Source of the DNA: Rhododendron vialii
Lineage: Eukaryota > Streptophyta > Magnoliopsida > Ericales > Ericaceae
Length of the DNA stretch: 64,000 nt
Direction: 5' to 3'
NCBI RefSeq assembly: GCF_030253575.1
Contig: NC_080559.1
Coordinates: forward strand, 28,856,501-28,920,500
Part shown: piece after piece, positions 48,201 through 59,535 of the stretch
How the letters are laid out: every line of letters starts with the position of its first letter
Position numbering within the stretch: position 1 is the stretch's first letter
The notes under the pieces: model-generated
What the model saw: only the letters and a program-made list of their open reading frames with translations
Told to the model about the DNA's origin: nothing
The model's database searches: none
Made by a program: the position numbers and the translations under genes

Positions 48201-51200
48201 ATGGAATTGTTTCAAAGAACCAGAATATCGAATGTAAGTCCTCTTCTTCTAACTCAATTCATGTTGGTAAATCTTCTCTCAAAGTTTAATATACCTTTTC
48301 GGTTTTTTTAATCTTTTCATAATTGGCTCTTCAGAGAACTTGTCAAAACAATGTATACGGTTAAATTCCGCTAAGAGCTTTTTGGGATTTTTTTCAAAAT
48401 TTTTAAGTGAAAGTCATAATTTTTAACTTTCGATTCGTCTTGACGTGACGAATTAATAATTCACAAAAGTTAGGTTCAAAATTGACAAACGCAATTTTTT
48501 TTAAATAAAGACAAAACAAGGAAAAACCCAAAAATCCTAACGGAATCCATTGTTTTCATATCATTTATCTTCGAGTAATGTGGTTTTGGAGTACTATAGA
48601 ATTAGAGCCTTACCTTTTAGTGTTTCCTCTACAATGGAAGTTTTTCTTTTCCCCGAAAAACCCTTAGGTAAAGAGTTTCTTAAATCTGTCAACCAAACTA
48701 GGTGTCTTCGGTTGGTTTAAACTTTAAAGTTTAGGGTTTTTTATTTTATCTGGGTTTGGGCTTAATCCATTAGGTGTTCGGGCCTCGGCCTTTTTGGTGT
48801 GGGATTAATGCCTTTCGGGTGTCTTCGGTTGGTTTCTTGCCAATCGAGGGTTTGGGTCTCGGACCAAGCAAAAAATTAATCTTTAACTTTGTTAGGAATA
48901 TGATGTTGTTCTCGTTGTCCTTTTGTTTTTTTTTTTAACAATTTCAAACATAAATAAAACTTTTTTGCCTTTCAAAAAAAAAAACCAAACTAGGTGTCTC
49001 AAATCGGTTCTGAGAAACCTAACAAAAAACTGATTGTTAAATAGAATTTTCCTTGGTTTTTGGTTCAATTTTTGTAACTCAAACTTATTTCTACTTTCCT
49101 GGATCAACCAGATTATCGAGATCGCTTTGGTATTTCTCACCCTGGCTCTAGCAAATTCAAGAGTGGTAGAATCCAGGAAACATCGGCCCACGCCATTGTG
49201 CAATTTCCAAGCAATAAACTGCCGCAAGCACAGCGCAGTTTTGACGGATTTCGGAGGCAAGGGAGATGGAAAAACATCCAACACCAAGGCCTTTCAATCC
49301 GCCATCAACCACCTAAGCCAGTACGCGTCAGACGGTGGAGCGCAGCTCATTGTGCCCCCCGGAAGATGGCTCACCGGAAGCTTCAATCTCACCAGCCATT
49401 TCACTCTCTATATCCACGAGAAAGCCGTTATTCTTGCTTCCCAGGTAATTTTTATTATTTTCGATCCCGTCATGTCAAAGAAATTGAATTAAAAGACCAA
49501 GATAATTTCCATATATGTGCAACTTGCGCGTACGATTAAATTGATAGATAAGTCCGTGTAAACTTGCCCGGACACCTTCGAACAAAAAAAAAGAAAAAAA
49601 GAATTGTTCCTCGTTTTAAAAATCGCTGCTTATGTTTGTTATTAATTTTGTATGTAAGGAGATTTAAAGGGAAAATTCCTTTTCTAATTATTCCTTAATT
49701 AGGCACCCAGTTGATGATTTGCTCCTAAAATTAATTTAGTATTCCCATATTTGACATGATTACTTGGTTGATCAGGATGAATCCGAGTTTCCTCTTATTG
49801 AGCCATTGCCTTCGTATGGGAGAGGAAGAGATGCTCCTGGCGGACGCTACATCAGTCTAATTTTTGGAATAAATCTCGTCGATGTCGTTATTACAGGTAA
49901 TTATATCGAGTATCGATCGGATATCTTCACCAATTAGTTCTGTGTGTGTATGACGCTACCATATATACACAGAGAGATTGAAATAATTCGATGAAAATAT
50001 TGTAATTTTTGGATTTGATGATGATTAGGTGGAAATGGCACGATCGACGGACAGGGCTCACCCTGGTGGGTCAAATTCCGCGCCGATAAGCTGAAATACA
50101 CCCGGCCCTACCTTATCGAGATCCTGTATTCAAAACAAATTCAAATATCCAATCTCACATTGGTAAACTCTCCATCTTGGCACGTCCATCCCGTTTATTC
50201 CAGGTAATTTTAATTTGATCATTTCTGGATCCCCAACTGTGTTTAATTGTGTGTATCATTTTTGTTTTGCACACAGTAACAGCCCAATTTATAATCACTA
50301 ATTGTGGCCTTTTGATTTGATCAAACCAGCGATATTATAATCCAAGGGCTGACAATCCTTGCCCCGGTTGATTCTCCCAACACTGATGGAATTAACCCAG
50401 GTAAAGATTCTCCTTTCTATATAATCTTATGACTATTTAGGCCTGTTCCGCTAAGAGAAAGAGGGTGATGTCAAAACTGATGCTATTTTATCAGTGACAA
50501 ACAATGAAAAGTTTTATTCGTCTCGATTAGAAAAATCAAACAAACATCAAACTTAATATGCCTTAAAATTTTGAAAAAGTACGGGAAAAATGAAAACAAG
50601 TCAAGAAAAAGAGGGTGATGTCAAAACTGATGCTATTTTCTCGTCTCCGATTTGGTTCAACAGATTCCTGCACGAACACCCGCATCGAAGACTGTTTCAT
50701 AGTCTCCGGCGATGACTGCGTAGCGGTAAAGAGCGGGTGGGACGAGTACGGCATCAAAGTCGGACTGCCGACCCAGCAACTCGTCATCCGCCGCCTCACG
50801 TGCATCTCCCCGGACAGCGCCGTCATCGCCCTGGGCAGCGAGATGTCCGGTGGCATCCAGAACGTCAGGGCTGAGGACATCACCGCCATCAGCTCCGAAT
50901 CCGGGGTCCGGATCAAGACGGCACCCGGACGCGGGGCCTACGTGAAAGACATCTTTGTACGACGTATGACCTTGCAAACCATGAAGTACGTTTTCTGGAT
51001 GACGGGCAGTTACGGGTCCCACGCGGACGACGGGTTCGACCCCAAAGCTCTGCCCGTCATCCAGAACATTAATTTCAGGGATACGGTTGCCGAGAACGTT
51101 ACCATTGCTGCGAAGTTGGAGGGGATTAAGGGTGACCCGTTTACGGGAATTTGTATGTCGAATGTGACCATTGGGATTTCGAAATTGTCGAAGAAGAAGC

Positions 51201-51376
51201 CTTGGAATTGTAGCGACATCGAGGGTGTTACGAGCAAAGTGAGTCCTCAGCCGTGTAGTTTGTTGCCGGACAAGGAGCCTGGGAGTTTGAAAGCCTGTGA
51301 TTTTCCAGAGGATAAGCTGCCTATTGAGAGTGTTCCGTTGAAGACTTGCTCTATCATTGGTGGGAAATATTTCTGA
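48201..51376 (+). CDS. Polygalacturonase-like glycoside hydrolase family 28, secreted
   Basis: Six exons: 48201-48233, 49112-49444, 49776-49896, 50029-50203, 50330-50400, 50664-51376. They total 1446 nt and give 481 residues in an open frame. Known role: GH28 enzymes cleave or trim pectic polygalacturonan in the cell wall. Seen: a hydrophobic N-terminal signal segment IIEIALVFLTLALANS; a beta-helix body; NTDGINPD (about 238-245); SGDDCVAVKSGW (259-270); and RIKTAPGRG (from 327). The usual GHG motif is replaced by PDSAVIALGSEMSGG (294 on); this holds in a whole plant clade of probable polygalacturonases (family knowledge), so catalytic details may differ from classical enzymes. The tiny first exon (11 residues) is typical of that clade. 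The last exon is GC-rich compared with its surroundings. Confidence 0.9.
50458..50641. repeat. 35-bp direct repeat inside the last GH28 intron
   Basis: AAAGAGGGTGATGTCAAAAC followed by TGATGCTATTTT occurs at about 50458-50493 and 50607-50640, 149 bp apart. The right copy abuts the acceptor region of the last exon. Confidence 0.85.
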
Positions 51377-51399
51377 GATGTAGCTGTTTGATTAAAACC

Positions 51400-52160
51400 A
51401 TATTGGTTCACAATAAAATTGAATGCAATGAGAAACTTTTGCTAGTTTGATCTCTTGATAACTTATGCTACATTTTATTGGCCGTGATGGAGATACGAGA
51501 TAATAGACAGATTGGAATATATAAACGTAAGAATCCCATGAAAATGTAGTTTTGAGCATATCAATATCGGTAATATGACCATGTTTGACCAAAGTCAGAC
51601 AAGATGTTCGTAGGAACATAAAAGTACCAAAGATCCAATCTCTTTACGTATGTGGTATGAATCAATATCCAACGATTGAAATTTAGAACCGTGGTTCTGA
51701 TGAAATAAAGCCACCCAAAGTGTGAAGAAATGAATTGATTTCCTGTTCAAAAATAAAGAAGTGAATATATAGATCCGAATGATCTCTCTATTAAGAAAGG
51801 TGATTCAAGTAACATCTATATAACAGGGAGCACCGGCTTTTGAATTTTCTATATTTTGCACCACCGAATTTATACATAATTTTTTTTTAATAGCTGAGAT
51901 TTACCGGTAATATAAGATTAGAAATATACTTGGAAAGAATGAATATTTGAAAGAAGAATGAAAGAAAAACTAAAATTAATATTTTATAATCTTATTTTGA
52001 TTTCTTATTTTCAAATTTTTCTTACTTTCCTAACAATTATCAATCAAAAACGATTACCGTGATCTAAGGTTGTCGCTCTCTTCCTCACACGTTACTTCCA
52101 AAACAGATTCCAATTTTGAATCCAAAACTATTTTCTCTCTCACACATGCATTTAGCGTGT
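51400..52160. other. 3' flank of the GH28 gene, nothing further
   Basis: AT-rich. Probable 3' UTR to about 51480. No supported feature beyond. Confidence 0.4.
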
Positions 52161-52164
52161 GCGC

Positions 52165-52188
52165 GCGCTCTCTCTCTCTCTCTCTACA
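52165..52188. repeat. (CT)n/(GC) microsatellite
   Basis: GTGCGCGCGC runs into a CT tract directly before the foldback array. Confidence 0.8.
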
Positions 52189-52189
52189 A

Positions 52190-52640
52190 AGAATTACTCT
52201 TGGCCGAGAATTACTTTTGGCCGCATCAAATTACATTTGGTCGCATTTAATTGCACTTAGCCGCATCGAATTACTTTTTGCCGCATTGAATTGCTGGCCG
52301 CATCGAATTGCTTTTGGCCAGGAATTACTTTTGGCCGCATCAAATTGCATTTAGCTGCATCGAATTGCACTTGGCCACACCTAGTTGCACTTAGCCGCAT
52401 CGAATTACTTTATGGTCTCGCAATTCTTTGCGGCCAAGTGCAATTAGATGCAGCCAAGAGCAATTCTTTAATTTGCAGCCAAGAGTAATTCTTTGTGGCA
52501 TGAGTAATTCTTTACAGCTAGAAGTAATTCGATGAGGCTAGAAGTAATTAAATGCGGCCAAGAGCAATTTTTCGCAGCCAGGAGTACTATTTTGCAGCCA
52601 TGAGTAATAGTTCGTGGCCAATAGTAATTCTTCGCATCAG
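52190..52640. mobile_element. Foldback array of about 20-bp subrepeats in two opposed blocks
   Basis: 52195-52415 is a chain of degenerate units GAATTACTTTTGGCCGCATC in forward sense. 52420-52640 is a chain of the same unit reversed (GATGCGGCCAAGAGTAATTC). The two blocks therefore form one long imperfect hairpin made of tandem subrepeats, the layout known for Foldback elements. Units vary at a few positions each. No coding region lies inside, and no target duplication could be fixed. Confidence 0.7.
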
Positions 52641-52644
52641 ATTC

Positions 52645-53440
52645 TTTTCTTTTTAACTAATAGGTAAGAGAACAAAATTGTTATTCAATACAATTGAGCT
52701 GTTGGTTTAGATGATTTGGAGTTTCATGATTTGTCTGGGATTGAAAATTGCAAGTTTTATGTTGGACCGTTTTGGGTCGACAGAGTTTCAAACTCTACTC
52801 TTTACTTGGTTATATGTAATTTTGGAACCATTTTGTTTTTCTATTTTTCTAAGTCAGCGATAAGGATGTCACTTTTGAGTGATTGGACGTTCAAAAAATT
52901 GAATTCAAGTTGGAATCCCGTATGATTATACATTCTTAATATCTCTTATGCTATCACTGGATGTAACTAACGGAATTAAATAGATTTGGTAACATTTGTT
53001 GTATTAGACTATTTTATGAACTTGGTTAGATGGGCCATATTTAAAGCTTATTCTTAAAATGAAAATTTCTGAAAAGTAGATTTTGTTGGAGAAGGAAATT
53101 TTTTTCTAATTCACGGTTATTTATAATGCTCCTCTCACATGAGGTGGGACCATACACATATCTGAGACTCACCTCATATGAGATGACGTTAAAAAGAACC
53201 GTTGTATCCAAAAAAACCTTCGGGAAAGTGGGGTTTCATTTAGACTATGTTTAGAAAGTATTGCTAGTAACTTAATATATAAGACCAATGAGGTATTATA
53301 TGTACAGGAAGAAATAGCCATAAACAATCTTGGAACTTTTGATTTTACTTGACTTTGGTGATGATCAGCATAAATCCGAAGTGTCTAATTCTTTGCTTTC
53401 CCCTGTGGAATTAGTGCAAGAAGTTTAACGATTACTGCAA
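52645..53440. other. Intergenic, nothing supported
   Basis: AT-rich. The open frame at 52716-52925 lacks similarity. Part is probably the 3' UTR of the - strand kinase. Confidence 0.4.
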
Positions 53441-53452
53441 CAGTCCTGCATT

Positions 53453-56400
53453 TCAAGAAAGAAGACTAATGGATGAGCTGAAGGTAAAAGCATCACAAAC
53501 CGTTAGCAAGCTAGATATGATATTTGGGATCTTTGGAGAACCATTTGATCTTACAATATCAGTAAGTAGCAAGTCCCGTGGCTCGAGCATATGGATCACA
53601 TCACCCATCCTCGGCCTAATTTCAACATCAGGATCCACACATCTCAGAGCAATCAAGAGAATTCGTTTTAGTTCCTTCAATGGAGGCATTTGAGGCATCT
53701 TAGGATCCACAACTTTATCGTAGGTTTTCTCTGCAATCATAGACTTCAACCAGTCTATCAAGTATACCTGCAATTGGAGATCCATTTTAGCCTTGCATTA
53801 GGTATGAAGCAGAGGAAAAAAGAAGCATTTGATTGCATCAAAGATAGCAACCTGTGTCTCTGTTCCACTGGAGTCCTCTACAGGGGTCTTTCCAGTTATA
53901 ATCTCCATGAGAAGTATCCCAAAGCTATAAACATCAGTCTTCTCATCGAAAACACGAGTATAAGTATATTCTGGTGCTATGTAACTATCAAAAAAAAAAA
54001 GGGAAAGCTAGTTAGCGGAGAAGACATTATGCCTAGTTGAAACTCAAGGTAGCTAAATTTGAGCATTGGGAGTCTGGGACTGACCAAGACATTCCCAAGG
54101 GAGAAGTTGCAATATGGCTCCAATCTGACCCTAAAACTTGCGCGACCCCAAGATCAGATATCTTAGGATTCCATTGGTGATCGAGCAAAATGTTGCTTGA
54201 TTTAATGTGCTGATGGACAACCTTGGGTTCAATATCCTCATGCAGGTACGCCAAGCTGAAAAAAAAGAGACCAAATCTCTCCCAATTTTAAAACGAATAT
54301 CTGATCGGATATATGGTAAGAACAACATGAGTCTAGCGAATGAAGGATTTAGCTAGAGCGAGCTAACCCTTTTGCAGTTGGTTGGATAATGTTCATCCGA
54401 ATCTTCCAAGTTAGAGGGCTAAGTTGTCTTATGCATCCATGAAGCCACTGGGAAAGATTGCCATTGTCCACGTACTCGTACACAAGCATCCTATATATTT
54501 ACAAACAGAGAAAAAGGATGATATAAAATCAAGCGTTTTAGATTGCCTGCCTAATATATTAGGTATGTAGACACAAATTAAACGAGATTGAATAAATGGT
54601 ACCTGAAAGCTCCTTCAGTAGAGTATCCTAGCAACTTGACCAGATTCCTGTGTCTAGCATACCCAATTGCCTCCACTTGTGCTACAAAGTTCTCTGCTTT
54701 ACCACTGGGTTCAACAATTTCACTGATGTGTAAAATCTGAAATAAACTAGTACTATCTAAATCTGCTAAAGGTTGGATGAAGTGCTTCAGTATAATTTTG
54801 TCAACAAGGTTATTTAAGAGCATCTCCGCAATGTTTATGTACTAGCGGATATCTGTGCCTAAAGACACGTCAGAATGTATTATAGTCTTAACTTAAACAA
54901 ATTGTCTGCACTACCCAACTGCTCTACGGAATAGTTGTAATCTCCACAAAGTGTCAAATACCATTTTAAGATATTTTCCTATTTGATCACATAAGGCAAC
55001 ATTATTTTACATTGAGATACATTGCCTAAAAAGTGAGGATAAAGAAGGATAAATTTATTAGAAGAATATTCTTTGTGTCTTTTAAAAAAGAAATGATCTG
55101 ATAAATTTAACATGAAGTGATCTAACAGTTATAGAGATTGCTCTCATTTATATGCCTAGACATTTTTAACAGAAAAACCGCTCTGTTTTAACAATGCTAA
55201 AACAGGATGACTCTATGCTACCCGTAAAAATTTCGTTACGTAATTGGTTGGAAGCACCACGTGAACATGCCACGTAGTAGTCCGGGACTAATATTGAATA
55301 ATTACTCATCCTTTATAGAGGTTTGTGGATACGCCAAACCGAGATTATCATAATAGCACTTTTTTTGGGTAAAAACCAGCACTTTGGGACTATGCTACAG
55401 TTGGAAAGTGTTTTGTACCCCAAGAAATTATTTTTCAACAAGTGGTACTGTGATAGTGAGATGACAAAAACACGTTGATCGTCAAATAATTACTGAAATT
55501 AGAAAGCTTTAAAAGGGTATAAGTTACGAGATTTAAATTCTTTCCGCCGCCGATGGAAATGGCAGATTTTTTACCGCCGTCCATTGTGGATCCTACCATA
55601 CGTTTATTGTTATAATATGAATCGTTCATTTTGTAGGGTGAGGTAGTATATTCACATAAAAAATCAGCTTGATTAGATATCGATTGATCAATCAAAAGTT
55701 CAATTTTAATTTACAAAATGGACATTGATCTTGTCAAGTTAAACTGTCCATGATCATCCGTTTTATAAATCAAAATTTAAATATTGATACACCTATTGAT
55801 ATTCAGTGAAGCTAATTTTTTGAATGTGAATACTACTTTGCGGATCCTACAAAATAAACTGTTCAGATTGGCAATTAACGCAACATGTGGTCCAAAATGA
55901 TGGTGGTGGAAAATCCATAGTTTCTGCCGCTAGTAGAAGGAATTTAATCTCGTTCGTTATTAGCAAGATTAGGTGCTACTCGTTATTGAAAGCCATGTTG
56001 AAACCAGTATGGAGTCAGAACCCACATAAAATAAGAGACTATTCATTGGTCTGGAAATTTTTTTAAAGCTCTAAAGTCATGCATATAAACGAGATCTACA
56101 AAACTAAATATATAAGGCTCGTAATATTGTTTGTTATAATAGTTTCAACACAACTTCCTCCGGTTAGTTGGTTGGTGGATTTATTCTTACACACTCATAG
56201 TCTTGACGTGGATGACTTATTTTTGACCGAACTACGGAGGAAACTAGCTAGTTGACGTGGGCATAAGCTGAGCGTATATCACAAGATGAATGGTTCTCTT
56301 AGGCCCCGTTTGTTAACCTGATTTGGCCTTGGGATTGGACTAACAGTCCCTCCGGATTGGGAAACCCTCATTTGATAACACAAAATCCCTCCGGACTGTA

Positions 56401-58532
56401 AATCTCATAGATGAGCAAGCAAGCCCCCTGAATGGGATATTGCTAATACCCATATGGACTTGTTATTCATAATCCAATCCTAGGTCTTATGAAGTAGAAA
56501 GACAAAATTGCCACCGGAGAAATAGATCAATCACCACCACCATCACCACCGAAGAAAAAGATCACCACCACAAAACTCATAAAAAAAATATGTATGTATA
56601 TGTGCAGAGAGAGAGACCTTGATTATGAGCTTGGTTGGGTCATTGTCTTCATCGTTATCGTCTTCGTAATCTCCGTTTGGTTGGATTTTTCTGTGTGGTG
56701 TGGGTGTGTGTGGGCTGAGAGAGAAAGAGAGAGAGGGGAAGTGTGTGTGCGTGTGTGCTGGTTTTTTCTTGTGGGTGTTGTATCTTTTATTTTTCTGTGT
56801 GCGTGTGTTGTTTTATTTTGTGGGGGAGAGGCAAAAACGAAAATTAAACTATCAATTAAATCTCATCCCATGTGAAATAAACACGATATTAATAATCTCG
56901 TCACCTAATACCATCTCAAACAAACATACTCATTACCAATCTCAATTGTAATCTCATTTCCATACAAATCTCATCAATCTATCACTGTTACCAAATAAGG
57001 CCTTAAAATGCAATTGCATACCAACTACCAAGCAAAGTGAAATGGAGAATAAGCTATATATAAATCAAGATGAATAGAATTACCCCAATCGAGTTTATTG
57101 AGAAAATGATGTAAAGTGTGTTTTGAACTCCGTACATATACTGAAGTTTAAACACGCAATCACAGTCCTCTACCACCAAACACAAAACAACATCCCTCTT
57201 TTATGGATAGTGTTGTAAAGTTGAACACAAGAAGTAAATGTACTTTTATTAATCACAAACACTTGTACACTAGATTTGTATACACACAACACCACACAAT
57301 CTAGGAAGACCAACTTTTAACACAAACTCTTAAGTACTTTAGACACCTTTCTCACTTGGACTATTTCACTTGCACTCTTTTGTTACATCGTACACATGAG
57401 GTCACCACTCCTATTTATAGAGCCCAATAGAAGTTTATAAGGACAAGTCTAGAACATATAAGTACAAGTCTAGAACAAGGATTCTAGAAGTGTCCAAATA
57501 GGCTAGGAAGATACCATCCTAATCCGGAAGGTTCTAGTAGAACCCGGAGGCATCTAGTATGTTCTACTATAATATTCCAAAATATCTTGGAAGCGTCCAG
57601 GAGACTCTAGCAAAGTCTGGAGGTTTTCAGAACTTTCTAGTGAAGTCTAGATGCTCCCGGAATAGCCCGGAAGTTTCCGAAGAGATCCGGTAGACTCCGG
57701 AGGATTCAAGAGAGGCCGTGATGATCTTTCAACAAGTGCAAATAAAACCTCTCCTCTTATAAATAGCCCTAGGGACTCACATTCTAGGAGTAAGCACACA
57801 CAAAAGAGATGACATAATGGCATCGATCCAGACGGTTTACGAGGGGGATTATCTGATTCACGAAGATCTGATCAAAGAAAATTATTCGTTGGTGAATAAT
57901 CAAGATCTGCTGAAAGAATATTCTAGTGTTGAATCTGTAGAGATGATCAATAGCGGCAAGTTCAACCAGATACACACATATTGACACACATACAATTACC
58001 TGTCATGCAACAATTTCTTCACCGCTACCCGCATGCCGTCAAACAGAACACCGCGATAAACGATCCCAAAATCTCCGCTCCCAATCACATTCTCATCAGC
58101 AAAGCCATTCGTAGCCACTTCAATTTCCCTTGCCGTATACCACTGGTACCCCACCTTTGCGTCCGAAACCCTGCACGAGTACCTACTAGCCGCCGACTCC
58201 AAATCCGGAGTCGGCCACGGGCCATTTCTTCTCTCCTGCTGCCCGATGCCCAATTCGATCTCCCTGCCGTTCCGCGACAATAGCCTCCTATCCAGAGGGC
58301 TGAGAGAGGAATGCGGGTTCTTGGAAATCGCGGATTTTAGGGTGGTGAAATGGATCCTGCTGGGCTTCTTGCGGCGGCGGCGGCAAGAGGAGAAGTAGAG
58401 GGAGAGAAGAACAAGAAGAATCAGAACGATGATTAGGAGAGTGCAGATGAGAATTGTGATCCATAGTTTGATGCCGAAGAAAGAGGTGTGATTTGTGAGC
58501 TGGTGAGGGAGAGAGGCCGTGCCTGCTGACAT
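53453..58532 (-). CDS. Receptor-like kinase (At1g01540/At4g34500 type), predicted pseudokinase
   Basis: Six exons, 5' to 3' on -: 58000-58532, 54603-54704, 54368-54490, 54085-54255, 53852-53984, 53453-53767. They total 1377 nt and give 458 residues with no stop. There is a short extracellular head, a membrane segment ([20 protein letters not shown]), an Arg/Lys stop-transfer, then the kinase. Glycine loop [12 protein letters not shown] and VAVKK Lys are present, and the [11 protein letters not shown] and [15 protein letters not shown] motifs are present. The catalytic HRDIKSSN is HQHIKSSN (about 267-274), so both Arg and the catalytic Asp are lost. DFG is DLG, and the activation segment lacks the usual MGTFGY (TSPLGMSC-YIAPEY). 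One donor (GG|GTTAGC, exon 3) is weak. Either a signalling pseudokinase or a gene early in decay. Intron 1 (3.3 kb) is full of repeats. Confidence 0.85.
54830..56300. other. Part of kinase intron 1, no element resolved
   Basis: AT-rich intron sequence. GAGCATCTCCGCAATG at 54818 resembles a MITE end but no partner was found. Confidence 0.4.
56302..57002. mobile_element. Tourist/PIF-type MITE (701 bp) in kinase intron 1
   Basis: The left end GGCCCCGTTTGTTAACCTGA and right end CACTGTTACCAAATAAGGCC are inverted and flanked by TTA at 56299-56301 and 57003-57005. The GA/GT-rich interior yields spurious open frames (56594-56951). Confidence 0.85.
57170..57990. mobile_element. Retroelement promoter-type remnant (LTR or pararetrovirus-like), fossil
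   Basis: TCTAGAAC/TTCTAGAAG-rich tracts, a TATA box (CTTATAAATAG near 57758) and a short open frame from 57818 resemble an LTR leader or a pararetroviral intergenic region. It shares TTCCAAAATATCTTGGAA with the LTR-like repeats A and B. No RT, integrase or second terminus is found. Broken; it ends about 10 bp from kinase exon 1. Family uncertain. Confidence 0.3.
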
Positions 58533-59520
58533 AACTAGAAGGAATGATCTATCAGGGTTCGAGGAGATAGACTGATTTGGAATGGGGTTTTGGCTTTCGA
58601 TAGGGAGAGAGCTGGAAGAAGTGTTATAAGTGTAGTCCTATGATCCTATCAGGACTCATTCTGTTTCGATTTCGAATCTGGGCAGAGCAACTGAAAACCG
58701 TGAGTAGAGGGAATGGAGTCTTGATAAGGTGTGGAAGCGACCACTCTGGGTTGGTGTACAACCAAAGGATTGCCGCTACTTTAGTAAGGGTGGGGCTTCT
58801 TGACAGCTGACTTCCTCGCATTGACCCGAGATCACGTGCTAATCGCGTGAGTCTAATTGTGAGGCCCAAATGATGGAATTGAAGTTGTAATAATCAATTC
58901 AAATCAATAGAATTACTCCGTATGGACATGTATAGTGCTCAAAGTATTTGATAGCACATGCGAGATTTTGATATTTTAAGATCTTAAAAGAAAGTAAATT
59001 TCTAAATCTTAGATCCAGTCACCAAGCCAATCTCATTGGGCTAAACCTCTCTTCTTGACTGATCTATCTATGTGGTTATTTTTGTTTTACTTCCGAGCCT
59101 AACTTTTTTCTTAAAAAATGAGAGACCGAAGATTTTGGATGATTAAATTGACTTTTCAACAACTCTTTGGATTTGATTCCATCATTATTAGCGGGGAATT
59201 CGATTAAAGTTTTCCTGTAGAAACTGGCACTGTAAGAGTTAGCATACGAAAGATTTTGAATCTAAAATCTTAAAAAAAAAAAAACAAACTTTTTAGTTTC
59301 AAGCCTAAACGACCTGTCTAGTCCTCAAAGTTTCATCAAAACCTCCCATAGTTGAGGTGTTTAGCAAAATGATTATCTTTCCTAAGATTGTATAGTAGGA
59401 AAAGTAGTCATGTGAGAGTTTTTTTAAAGAACGGAAAAGATATTATTAATTTTTTGAAAATATATTGCAAATATTAAAAAGATCTTAAACAGAAGATAAA
59501 TAGTTGATAGTATCTTAACA
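58533..59520. other. Upstream region of the kinase gene
   Basis: Probable promoter and leader on -. I see no clear TATA box. No other gene is supported. Confidence 0.35.
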
Positions 59521-59535
59521 AATAATATTACGGGC

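Noticed and set aside
50563-51237. Minus-strand open frames over the last GH28 exon
   Set aside because: Shadows of a long, conserved coding exon.
52195-52640. CRISPR-like regular repeats
   Set aside because: Units are contiguous without unique spacers and switch orientation halfway; this is a foldback array in a plant genome.
54818-54834. GAGCATCTCCGCAATG as a MITE end
   Set aside because: No inverted partner within a reasonable distance.
56594-56951. Two overlapping open frames of 83-93 codons, Val/Phe/Cys-rich
   Set aside because: They arise from GT/GA-rich low-complexity DNA inside a MITE with clear TTA duplications.
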